A stretch of 64,000 nucleotides of DNA. It comes from Paragorgia papillata (Eukaryota; Cnidaria; Anthozoa; Scleralcyonacea; Coralliidae). A program made the translations under genes and the position numbers. Of the stretch, positions 54,454 to 64,000 are shown piece after piece; position 1 is the first letter of the stretch, and each line of letters starts with the position of its first letter. The stretch is from the NCBI GenBank assembly GCA_035771165.1, contig JAWNZC010000106.1, positions 1-64,000 of the forward strand, written 5' to 3'. The notes under the pieces were generated by a model. That model made no database searches and had not been told where the DNA came from. It was given only the letters and a program-made list of their open reading frames with translations.

Positions 54454-55710
54454 GTAAGGACTACATTTAATACTTGTACTATCTGATATTTGTATATCAT
54501 GTATTAAATCAGTATTTATATAATTACTATTATATTGTGTGCACGAATCTGCGCCGCTTCGATTTTAATATTTATTCATTATTCATAAAGAAAACAAAGA
54601 AAATACTTTCATTTGTTTGGTTCGTCTCAGAAATCTGTAACCCGAAACGTGAGCACAGAAATTTGACACTTTGTTGGCTGCATGGTCTGAGGTTGTGTTG
54701 CGGATAAAATAGGCTTACTTGGAAGTTTACACACCATGTTGTTTATGAATTTTTAATTCCTGACCTTTCGGTCCATGTACTCCGTACTCGGGCCGTCTTC
54801 AGCGAGATCTACAAGTATTTTATCTCGAGATAGAATAAAATCGTCTGATGTTGGCTTTCGTCAGTCCGAAATATTTGAAGTCGACGAATTTAAAAGTCGA
54901 TCTTGCTCATCAAAGTTGTAAACAAATTATTTTGCTTGCCACTTGCGGGCAGTCGTTTGGTTAATATGACATGAAAGAAAAGTATGACACAACTGTTCAG
55001 CAGTTGAGCCATGATCATTGATCAACTGCCAAATATAAAAGTTCGAAGTTTGAGCTAGACTTGTAATAGACCTTTATACGTGAGCTACAGTTCCATATAT
55101 TAAGCCATAATCAAACGAGAACGCAAGTCATCGCAAGTTGGCAGTCAGAATTTCTGTGGCTGTCGTTCGAACACCGAAATTAACAAAATACAGGTTTCAT
55201 GAGTGTTTTAAACCAGTTTTAAGTTTGTCATGGTACATGATATTTTCTGGAAACTATTCAGAGAGGCTGGCTGAGATAGTGTGACTGCCAACTTGCGATG
55301 GCTTGCGGTCTCGTTTGATTAGGGCTTTAACAGCATATTAATTAATTCGTTCTTTCGCTGTTCTGTCATATATTTTTGCAATAGTTCTGAATTTGCAAAA
55401 GTTCTGAATGTGTCAAATCTAGTTTTACAGTGAGTGAAAGTATTAAAAAAATCAGTTAACTATTCACTGACCTAAGTTAAATATTTACCTACATTCTACG
55501 CATTTGCAACAAATCAGGAACTCAAATTTCTTATTTTAAGGATGTAATTACAATGCATGTGACATTGTATAAACATTGAAGTACAACAAGTACTCGGGTA
55601 CTGTGTACATTTTACACTTGTAAGTAAGCATCGTATACACTATAATTATATTTTATTAATCTTAATTAATTTTGTATAAATAATACAAACCATTTGTTTT
55701 GTTTTTTAAG

Positions 55711-56744
55711 ATGACACTGGGAAAAAAACACCCCAAAAGGTCTATCCCAGAGAAGAAAAGGCCAATCAGTTATACTCTGACCACTGCAGGCTGTGTGAAG
55801 GTGTCATAGAAAATCGTCATCTTGTCAGATTTTTCTCAGCCCCAGGAAAGGAAAAAGGTTGGCAAAGAAAGGTATACCAAACATGTGGTGTTATGATAGA
55901 TGAGAAAGACTACCTCCCAAAAGTTATTTGTCGAAAATGTGGAAATTTTGTGAATAAAAATGTCAAGCAGCTCAAATGACATTAAAACAACACTTTAGTG
56001 TCAAACGGGGAATGGTCACATCACCAGCTGCTTGTAAACAACCTGTAAAACGCAATGCTGTTGTGTCAGATTCTGAAAATTGTAAGACACGAAGAGAACT
56101 TGAATTTGGTGTACAATAGTATACAACTACCGAGATAAGCATTGATATTGAAAATACATCAGCAGCCTTGCCAGTACAATATGTTTCTGTGCAGACAATT
56201 CAACCAAGATGCCCACCACAAGTGAAAACTACATCAGAAGCTGTTGCATCGGAGTCTACATCAGTCTATATATCCAATTACCACACCTATGTTGCAACAC
56301 CATTAACATCGGTGCAACAATTAAAACTTGAAAGAGCATAAAAAAACAAGATACCACTGCTCTAGCAGATGTAATAACTAACAATTGTCCCTCTGTTGAA
56401 GCAGCAGTAAAAATAAATATTTTACATAAATGTAAGATTCCTTGTGATGCACTTTGCAAAAGAACCAGTGGATCTTCCGTGTTGTATGCCAGTGATAAGT
56501 TTGATGCTATGAAGGGTTATAACATTGACAAGGCATGGTTGGAGATGGAAAAAAATCACCCATTTCTCATTGACTTACTAAACACTATGACAGGGAATGA
56601 AGTGCACATTGACAAGACAACTGATGAATTAAAGGTTAAATATTGCTTCATTTACTCCATTACCATGAATATGCGTTGGCATGAACTGAGTCTTTTCCAA
56701 CGCGTAAATACAGTTCTTCTTATTGAAGTTGGTTGTGGAAAGCA
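55711..56744 (+). pseudogene. ZAD-like/DUF6589 gene, zinc-finger and N-terminal exon, several lesions
   Basis: After GTTTTTTAAG the frame reads SDHCRLCEGVIENRHLVRFF, YQTCGVMID and VICRKCGNFVNKN. The two C-x2-C pairs with this spacing resemble a ZAD (zf-AD) domain. A TGA at 55,977 is bypassed by a one-base shift into LKQHFSVKRGMVTSPAACKQ. Further stops occur near 56,117 and 56,338. Then NNCPSVEAAVKINILHKCKI, NIDKAWLEMEKNHPFLIDLL and NMRWHELSLFQRVN run to the GT at 56,745. The gene is dead in this copy. Confidence 0.55.
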
Positions 56745-56827
56745 GGTTAGTTTTATTTTTAACACAAAAAGCAATTCACAGTTTTGACACTGAGTAAAAA
56801 GTTACAGTTACAGTAATCAAACCTTAA

Positions 56828-56888
56828 CCCTTTCCCTACTAGAATTCTTCCCTTGATGAGTAAAATCATCTGGTGTTTAGGGAAAGGG
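56828..56888. mobile_element. piggyBac-like MITE, 61 bp
   Basis: TTAA at 56,824-56,827 and 56,889-56,892 flank CCCTTTCCCTA and its perfect inverse TAGGGAAAGGG. The inside (TGATGAGTAAAATCATCTGG) is shared with the next copy. Confidence 0.8.
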
Positions 56889-56908
56889 TTAACGAGATAG
56901 TTTTTTAC

Positions 56909-57010
56909 CCTTTCCTTACTAGAGTTCATCCCTTGACAGTTGATGAGTAAAATCATCTGGTATTAGCCAGTCAAGTAAAATACTCTCGCGTTTGCCAGAG
57001 TAAAATACTA
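56909..57010. mobile_element. Related MITE copy, right end lost or diverged
   Basis: CCCTTTCCTTACTAGAGTTC, CCCTTGACAG and TGATGAGTAAAATCATCTGG repeat the 61-bp neighbour with additional internal sequence (AGTAAAATACTCTCGCG). Diverged relatives occur near 59,665-59,750 and 59,800-59,865. Confidence 0.55.
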
Positions 57011-57420
57011 AGAGGCCACCACAGTAACTGCTATATATATAGTAATCAATCTTGCATCTGAAATGAACTCCACATTACACCTGTACTCCATCAAAATATT
57101 GTATTTCAAGTAACGTTCCCAGGCATGAATTTAAATTGACATGATTATAAACTGTTTACTGCTTCAGTCAAGGGTAAGCTCAGCACACCTATTTTATTTT
57201 CTCAGGGAAAGGCTTATAAAATCATGGAACAAAACTATAAAATTAGCCAATTGGGCAATAAAGAGACTGTTAATTCTTTCTGAGCCAGATGTGATTTTTA
57301 AGTCTTATGAATTTTACTTTGCCTATGATGTCATAGACTTAGAGATTTGGATGAGAGGTCTTAATAACATTAATTTTTATTAAAAAATCAATAATTATTT
57401 TAATTTTATTATACTTTCAG

Positions 57421-59228
57421 CTACAACATTGGGTATGTGTTTGTCACATGGGAGACAAGACACATTATTGAACCTTATTGGAGGTCATTTCTTGGACCAG
57501 ACAATCAGCAGGATCAAGTCAGGAAGTACATTTCGTGGCACTGGTGATAATTACGACCTACGAATTTTAAAGGGACACATGAGGAAAGGAATTCAAAATG
57601 ATGACTTACATCTGTTTGCCACAAACCTAATCGAAAACCACCTTAATTTCAACCATCTTCCAAATGATTCTCCACTAGGTGACATTAAAACATTCCCGAG
57701 ATACAAGTTTTCACCAAGTGTTTTTGAGCTCCAAAGGTATGCGCAGTGTGCAAAAGTTCTTGTGGGAAGAATCGTCCTCGAGTTTTGCCCAAAGTTTGGT
57801 TTTCTGAAAACCATTATTCCAAGTCACATCAAGCACGAGTTCAGTGAAGTCATGTCACAGTAGTCCTTCATTTCTACTATGCCCATTATTGATGCAAATG
57901 AGGCTAAGTATCGGGATTGTGTCAAAATACTCCGAACGTATGAATGGATTGCAGAAATTTATCACAAAGCTGGTCTTCTAAAAAATCTGCCAGAGAAAGA
58001 TGGTCCACCGACTCCAGATGGGCCGGCCACCCCCGGTCAAAGGCAAGCACATGCAACTGATGACAAGGATGATCCAATGAGAGAAATGAAGGTGGTCATG
58101 GGAGGAGATCAACTAACCAGAGTAAGATTTGCGGTAGCCAAGGATTTACTTGCAGGATCTCATACGCCAACTGACCGATTGGAACACTGTTCTCCTTTCA
58201 AACCAGTGATCTGGCACACCAAGACATCTCTTTTACAATACAGTTACAGTCTACTGTACAATGCAGAATCTGTAGGAGATGTTGGCACGCTGAAGTATTT
58301 TCGTGAAATGTTTGATCGACGTAATGCCACACCAAAAAAAGGGCTTGACTGTTTTGAAGGAAGTGAAGAGCTTTTCATAAGCATGGGTCGTGCCTACATC
58401 ATAGTTGCCATCTTACATTTCTTTGGAATGTCAGGTGTTGATGGCAAGCCAACAGTACATGAGTTTCCCTAAAACATCATTCATGCAACAGAAGGAAAGA
58501 GAAAAGAGTATTTCCATGAAGCCTTTGGAAAGTTTGTGGAGAAATTCATCTTACAAATTGATCCTGACACTGGAGCCAATGTCGGTGATGACCACATAAA
58601 TAATTATGGGTTATGTACAATATTTCTTACAATATTGCTCTTGCAAATGGAAGACACGGCAAGAGAAGCTGATGGTGAACGGAATCTGATAAACCAAAAA
58701 CTTCTTCTGTCAGTTTTCAAGTCCTTGGGGTTTTATAGCAAGTATGCAATTGAAATGTTTGTCGGCATTGCCCAGATTAAGTGCCTTCTCACACCACGGC
58801 TGTCACAAGAATTCAAGTGGGGTTTCTTTGTGAACTGGAGAGGGGGAGCAGGAAATAACAGAGAAGATGACCTAGCACAAGAAATAACAAATAAGTTAAG
58901 CAAGAATATTGTGCAAAGAATGGGGCCAAACAAAACTATATCTTCTATCAACAAAATTAGCAAAGCCATGAGTGGGATCACCATCATAAAAGAACAATTT
59001 GACAAATCAGTAGGAATTGAAAAATTATCAGTTCAACATTCAAGCAGAGAGTCGCTGAAAGATGAGAAAGAAATGTTAGAAGACCTCATCAAAGTACATC
59101 CTTTCCAGCACACAGAAGGACGTTCATACAAACACTTTCCAAATATAAGGAGATCCCCGCTGAGGTACCTTAAAATTGTGGACTTTCACCAGCGGTTAGA
59201 AAAACGAAAACAAGAGATGCATAATTAA
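57421..59228 (+). pseudogene. DUF6589-domain exon with two nonsense codons
   Basis: One continuous frame from the acceptor TTTCAG (57,420) to TAA 59,226, broken only by TAG at 57,861 and TAA at 58,470. Landmarks: MCLSHGRQDTLLNLIG (57,432-57,480), MGGDQLT (58,098-58,118), [20 protein letters not shown] (58,179-58,238) and INNYGLC. The MGGDQLT...D pattern and overall length match DUF6589 proteins, expanded in cnidarian and other invertebrate genomes and suspected to be transposon-derived; their chemistry is not established. Just two stops in 1.8 kb suggest recent inactivation. The junction with the upstream exon is not in phase, so an exon is missing or another splice site is used. Confidence 0.7.
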
Positions 59229-60109
59229 AACACTAAAGAACTATATACATTTAGTTTCTTACCCAAGACCTTTTTAGTTTAGTTTAGTTTAGTTTAGTTT
59301 TAGTTTGTAGAGTATGTGTTTGAGAAAATATACATGCAATCTACACTAACTTAATTTTAGGTATTGTTGATTGATTGTAGTCTGACATGCACCAGAAAGT
59401 GCAACTGAAACTTGGTTACAGACTTTCTACTATAAAATATATAAATTATAAATAGTAAGACTGACAAAGTTGCTGAAAAGACAATTCTAAAGGAATAGAC
59501 TTACATGTACATATATAGTGGTTTTTCCACAATCAGTAATTTTTTGTAGGAAACACTGTTGGTCATATTCATACATGTATGTACTCGGTATATGATTGTA
59601 CATGTGCATTATTAAATCTTTCCTGACTGTTCAAATTCAAAATCAGTCTTCTTGGATTGTCTGTAAACTTTAATATTTTACTCTTACTGGCTAATGCCAA
59701 ACAATTTCACTTGTCAAGAGAAAAATTTTAAATCACCAAGGAGTTAAAGATGATCTTTTCAACTCATGGCTAAATCAGTCTTGAAAACTTCATTTACTTA
59801 GTTTAGTATTTTACTCTGTGTCTGCATAATACCTTCAGTCTGAGTCACCAAGGAGTTAAAGGCAAACTACAGCAAAATAAATCAAAATGTGAAAAATAAT
59901 TTTAAAATATCATTTGCCATTTGTACACATACCTGAAGGGCATACTAGACTATTACCAAGGTTTTACACTTGTTTTTATTGTACAGTTGCTACTCTTTTA
60001 AATGGGAAGGTTAGTACATGTATTTAATATTTAAATCAGAAGATTTAGAAATTGCCTGTAAAACAGCAGGCATTTCAGTCCTGTTTAACTTGTATGAATG
60101 TACAAAATT
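59229..60109. other. Intergenic sequence with MITE relics
   Basis: (TTTAG)n occurs at 59,274-59,302. Two diverged MITE pieces end CACCAAGGAGTTAAA (59,735 and 59,848). No gene was seen. Confidence 0.5.
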
Positions 60110-60895
60110 TTACTTTACAGGAGCATAACTATTAATTAAATAAATTAGATTAGAAGTACACAATTCGTCATAAATGCCGTAGTTATTCAATAAGTCATTC
60201 TCATTTAATATAAATTCAATACCTTCCATTATCTTGCTAGCAGGAGGAAATACAATGGGACAATAAATTGCATTGTAACTATTACTATATGTGTTACTTT
60301 CACAATCTGAGATTACCTTTTTTATTTCGTCATATAGGATGGGAGCTTGTGTAGCAGACAATGTTCGAACACTACTTTGCTTTACAGTTTCTTCTGATAC
60401 ATGTAAAACAGTGTCACTCAAGCCATTACAAATACAGCAACACCTTTTTTGTGTCATATTAGGAAAACCAAAATATTCCAACAAGAGCTTTCTGAGACAA
60501 ACGTCATTAGATTGACATTGCCTTTTCATTGAATCTTCAACATTGGTTTTGTTATTGGCAACATCTGAATTATTAAAATACATTGTTGCAGTAGCTGGCA
60601 GTCCACAACGTCCAGCTCTCCCTATTTCTTGAAAGTAACTTTCCAAATTGGATGGGGGACCAATATGAATGATATGGCTAGTACTGTTGTTGCAAAAATA
60701 ACACGAATTCTTGAATTCTCTTTCTTTATTTCAGCAATGATGTCTTCCTTCATTTTCTTTGTCTGTGGAGAATGGAACTGGGCAAATTATCTGCTCGTAG
60801 GAATGTTATCAGGGCTACCAAACTGCTTTTCTTGTAAAAGTTTATGAAATAAGGCATATGCATAGCCACAATATTCAAGTTTCATGTATATTATT
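60110..60895 (-). pseudogene. RecQ-type helicase fragment, C-terminal lobe and zinc-binding domain
   Basis: The minus strand from about 60,895 reads KLEYCGYAYALFHKLL and FAQFHSPQTKKMKEDII, then RIRVIFATT (motif V start). A short break near 60,680-60,700 leads to HIIHIGPPSN and SYFQEIGRAGR, the RecQ motif VI, at about 60,600-60,645. The RecQ-specific zinc domain follows with CLRKLLLEYFG and CCCICN (about 60,420-60,500). The last 100 residues are not recognisable. The N-terminal helicase lobe is absent, a stop lies near 60,790, and part of motif V (the usual GMGVD stretch) is deleted. RecQ-like fragments are abundant in some invertebrate genomes as mobile-element cargo; whether this is such cargo or a host RECQ pseudogene is open. 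Confidence 0.75.
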
Positions 60896-61012
60896 GTCTG
60901 GATAATGTGTACACTCTCTCAAAAGACCTTAAGCAATTGGTGTTATTAGGGAGGTTTAGATCCAGTGCGAGTGCGAGTTCGAGTTTGCTATTGCGCAACA
61001 GATCTGCGCAGT

Positions 61013-61023
61013 TTTGGCGGGAA
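61013..61023 (+). promoter_or_regulatory. E2F-like site overlapping the start codon
   Basis: TTTTGGCGGGAATGG: a consensus E2F element TTTGGCGGGAA directly abuts the ATG at 61,023. A GC-rich block with TGCGCAACAGATCTGCGCA precedes it (about 60,991-61,009). Confidence 0.45.
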
Positions 61024-61875
61024 TGGCGTCACAAACTCGAACTGAATCACTTGTTCAGTACGAGTTTTTAAGCAAATTTCGTATCGCAGAGAACGACTTT
61101 AATTTGTCTGAAATGTCTGGTAAAACTCCTCCAAGAGAACTCTTTATCTGGAAACCAGAACACGATTGTTGCTTCATAAGAGAGTTGTTACTGGTTGAGC
61201 CTTACATGCATAAACCACAGTCGAAGGAGAGAGGACAGGCATGGAAACTCGTCGCCGAAAATTTAAACAAGTTGGAGCAGCCGAAATTCCGTGTCGCAGT
61301 CGGGGCTGTTCGAGACAGATTTGTAAAATTGATTGAAAGTTTTCAACAAAACGAGAAAGAGGAGATACTGGCTTCCGTAATAGAGGGAAAATCGTACCAC
61401 GAAACTTACCGTGGTTTGACTGACATACATGAAAGAATAAAGGAAGCGAAGTTGTTATGGGAAGCAGCCAACGGTAAGGAAAGAGAAAAACAAAAGGAGG
61501 AGAAACAAAAGGAGGAGAAAAAAAGGGCAGAGGACATGCGGAAGAAGGCCACAGAGAGTTTAAGTGAGACCAAAAGAAGCTGAGGAATTACAAGAAGCGA
61601 TTCCCAAAAGGAGAAGAAAATCGTCTGAAGCATTGACTTTGGCAGAAGAAGGCCTGAGAGTGAAGAAGGTATCGACTGAGAACGAGCTGCGACTGAGGGA
61701 ACAGGAGCTTGAAGAAAGACGATTATCAAGGGAAAGTCAGCAAGAGTCGGTACAATGTCAGCAGACATTCATGGCCAACATGCAAGCCCAACAGCAGCAA
61801 TTCATGTTACAGTTGCAGCAACAAAACATGCAGTTTTTGGCTGCAGTGACAGAAATGTCTAAAAACAAACGGTAA
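61023..61875 (+). pseudogene. Myb/SANT-like (trihelix) DNA-binding protein, one frameshift
   Basis: ATG at 61,023. The N-terminal part has IWKPEHDCCFIRELL, GQAWKLVAENLNKL and VAVGAVRDRFVKLI (roughly residues 40-105), the tryptophan-spaced three-helix layout of Myb/SANT-like domains in transposon-associated proteins. A Lys/Glu-rich coiled coil with two KQKEE units follows. The first frame stops at 61,583, but a shift near 61,565 continues with RPKEAEEL, a basic PKRRRK patch that may be a nuclear signal, and a Gln-rich tail (QAQQQQFMLQLQQQNMQ) to TAA at 61,873. Otherwise the gene is intact as a single exon of about 284 codons. Proteins of this sort accompany PIF/Harbinger and other transposons, but no transposase is near. 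The frameshift might be an assembly error. Confidence 0.6.
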
Positions 61876-61908
61876 ATAAAACTTTGCATGGACTTGGGTT
61901 AAATCATA

Positions 61909-61916
61909 CACTACAC
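61909..61916. repeat. 8-bp target-site duplication (left), CACTACAC
   Basis: Perfect copy at 63,570-63,577. Confidence 0.95.
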
Positions 61917-62342
61917 CAGGGGCGGCGTGGCCCACCGGGAGACCGGGAAATTTCCCGGTGGGCCCCAAGGATTTCTAGCCTGGTGGGCCCCATTTGCCCC
62001 TAGAATTCTAGCTGGTGGGCCCTAAAAATTTGAAGAAAGATGGGCCCCGATGATGTGTAAAACAGCCCTGGAGTAAAGCGTTCGGTCGTGTGTGAAAGCG
62101 CGTTTGCGCGTAAACGTGTATAGTTGTGAAATTTAAAACTGCTGTGTGCTCAGTGCTGGAGGCCCTACAGGTTGCCAATTATATTTCACTGACGAGTAAC
62201 GATGCTAAGTCATGGCTCCAATTATTGGCCAGCTAGGTACCCGTCAAGCATATACTTCCGGTCTGAGTAACAGAGTTCACATTATTTCATTGCGCATTTG
62301 CGCGTATTGAAGCCATAAATATGCCGTAGTCATTGACTGTAA

Positions 62343-62520
62343 ATGGCTGACAAAAGAGCGCATAGTACGCGTGATTCTTGGAATGTTCTTCCCAAGAAAA
62401 AACATAAAAGTGGGTATCAAAAGCGACGAGAACAAGAAACAAAGCTCTTATTTGAAAGCTCGAAGAATGTGAAACCGCTAACGTCCTTCTTCAAAGCCAA
62501 TGGAACAACAGTCTCAACAG
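62343..62520 (+). pseudogene. hAT transposase N-terminal exon 1
   Basis: ATG 62,343. A basic stretch (PKKKHKSGYQKRREQE) is followed by LTSFFKANG, the usual start of TTF-type/DUF4371 hAT transposases (ZMYM1-like), with a nuclear-signal-like lysine cluster. It ends at a GTAATT donor. Confidence 0.65.
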
Positions 62521-63224
62521 GTAATTTATAATAAATTGTGCCCATGGCTAAAGGCTTACCTTACAACAGCTCGGCAACGTATTTATTTGTATCTTTATTA
62601 CTACATATTGGTTAAAGACTTAAAGTATGTTTAGTGATATACTGATATAGTTATTAAATTGATTTTTCAATTTGGGTAATCTAATGTTGAAGCGCTTGAG
62701 TTAAGCTTTGTTAGGCACTTAAGTTCGGCCGACAGCCACCTGCGCTCGCGCAAATAGAAAACTTCAAATTCTTAAATACATTACGGCGGTCTACACCAGC
62801 TTTCTTTTGCACATTCACTCAAAAACTTGATAGGAACCGCAAATATATTATTGCTTCATTCGTTTTTAAATTTCTAAGTTTCTATATACCGCTATACGGT
62901 TATTACGGTATATCATTTGTATGAAACCTGAGCGAAGTTGTGCCGCGGGCGCAACACTCTTCGGTAGTTTCCGCCCAAATGCCGGGTAGAATTTCAAATT
63001 TCAATCATCTGACATATGTGTGAATTTCATCTCGTGCGCTATTACACTATTACGTTATTGGAAGTTAAGAAAGAATGACAGATTATCGAAAATGACGAGT
63101 CTTGTTTACGTGCTCGTTGAAAATGCGCAATGACGAAATAAATAAGTCTGACCTAGTGACATTTTGTGTAGAAATCCCACCTCCGCTTGGCCCAGGTGAG
63201 AGCTAACAACAGCTAACACGTTAG

Positions 63225-63340
63225 GAATTCTGCCAACTTCAAATGATGAACTTGAGGAAATTGATGGCGATGCAGTATCAAAAGTCAACGAAGTGTTCTC
63301 TAGCTCAAATCAACCCGAACAAACTATTTCCACCATCAGA
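63225..63340 (+). pseudogene. hAT transposase N-terminal exon 2
   Basis: After CACGTTAG the exon joins exon 1 in phase (g|ga) and encodes ILPTSNDELEEIDG and NEVFSSSNQPEQ up to a GTAAAT donor at 63,341. Acidic, with no fold assigned. The exons that would carry the catalytic RNase H-like domain are missing. Confidence 0.55.
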
Positions 63341-63577
63341 GTAAATATTAGAGTAAATATTAGAGACGCACATTACATTATGTAATCACACTAAATACAG
63401 TTTCTTCTAGGTTTTTAGCTTAATGAAGATAAAGTTTCTGCATTCTCATTTACAATTTATCCTTTTTTATTGGTAGCTGTTTCCACACCCCAATTTTGCA
63501 CACCCCCCCTAAAAGTGGGCCCCTAGCATATCATTTCCCGGGCCCTATTTGAGAGCCATGCCGCCCCTGCACTACAC

Positions 63578-64000
63578 CGACTACAGTTGTTAAATACCAG
63601 TTTTAACTATATAATTTATATATTTAATATATATAACTATATATTTTAATATATATTCTATTGTATTCTCATTCAGGTGATTGAGTCATTTAGACTTGGC
63701 CTAAATTGTACATGGTGTAATCAGGTTTGCTGTCTTTACTGACCCTAGTCACCAACTTCGTAGACTAGCCCCTGAGTCACCAACCAGGACCAACAAATCA
63801 GTTGTTTTTCTTGAAAACATGAAATTTCAAAAAAAGCGAGGGGAGGATACAGCCCTTCTCTGAATGCCCCCTCAACCCTAGAGCATAATTTCTATGATGG
63901 ATCTCTTTTTATTATGCTCATCTTTTGTCAAACTGTCATGATGCTTACAGCACTTGTATGTTCTGACTTTTTGATATGATATGCACAGATATAATACCAG
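63578..64000. other. Unassigned sequence
   Basis: AT-rich, no gene or repeat seen apart from a short run of ATATATT at 63,620-63,655. Confidence 0.5.

Larger units (their letters stand above)
61917..63569 (+). mobile_element. Internally deleted hAT transposon, 1,653 bp
   Basis: The ends CAGGGGCGGCGTGGC and inverse GCCATGCCGCCCCTG pair over 15 bp with one mismatch, and a perfect 8-bp duplication flanks them. GGTGGGCCCC-type repeats lie just inside the left end. Two N-terminal coding exons remain but the transposase body is gone, so it depends on an autonomous relative. Confidence 0.93.

Overview
The window is animal nuclear DNA. It is AT-rich and intron-bearing, uses the standard code, and has no operons or dense bacterial coding. 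The mix of relics fits a marine invertebrate, most likely a cnidarian, with a sponge or other early-branching animal as the alternative: several CR1/L2/RTE-type LINEs, a GIY-YIG Penelope-like element, a Helentron with a 2A motif, a 5S-derived SINE, hAT and piggyBac MITEs, a P2X7-type C-terminal domain gene and a DUF6589 gene. This placement is inference from repeat content, not from a marker gene. Almost all recognisable coding matter is transposon-derived and most of it is broken.

Layout. 0.95-2.8 kb: decayed LINE RT (-). 2.8-7 kb: AT-rich DNA with one degenerate tandem repeat and one or two possible promoters. 7.0-11.1 kb: CR1/L2-like LINE (+) split by a 1.48 kb hAT-like element and lacking the core of its RT palm. 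13.4-15.5 kb: LINE 3' end (-), then a second LINE RT (+). 15.6-18.2 kb: Helentron remnant (2A, C76-like protease, PIF1 helicase, endonuclease). 18.5-19.3 kb: RTE-like LINE tail (-). 20.1-20.6 kb: hAT MITE with a perfect 8-bp target duplication. 21.2-22.4 kb: LINE RT (+). 22.4-25.0 kb: two head-to-head copies of a Penelope-like element. 25.5-27 kb: piggyBac-like MITE, 5S-derived SINE and hairpins.

The centrepiece is 27,678-44,206, about 16.5 kb bounded by ~0.8 kb inverted repeats. The outer element carries an A32/FtsK-HerA-type packaging ATPase at the centre of a second, internal inverted duplication, each arm of which holds the same two small genes. It looks like a Polinton/adintovirus-like element reduced to its packaging module. 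Nested inside is a complete 8.2 kb MULE (29,167-37,382) with matching terminal inverted repeats and a perfect 9-bp target duplication. The MULE gene can be followed over several phase-compatible exons. It joins a Ulp1-like cysteine protease, C2H2 fingers, a FLYWCH/FAR1-like finger, a DDE MULE transposase, a SWIM finger and, probably, a PHD-like finger. It has one nonsense codon and two frameshifts.

Right of this lie a truncated LINE (45.3-46.7 kb), a P2XR_C-domain gene interrupted by a hAT-like element (50.5-52.5 kb), a LINE tail (-), a ZAD-like/DUF6589 pseudogene (54.4-59.2 kb), a RecQ helicase fragment (-, 60.1-60.9 kb), a Myb/SANT-like gene with an E2F-type site at its ATG (61.0-61.9 kb), and an internally deleted hAT element with a perfect 8-bp duplication (61.9-63.6 kb). 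No functional rRNA or tRNA gene, CRISPR array or intact host gene could be supported.
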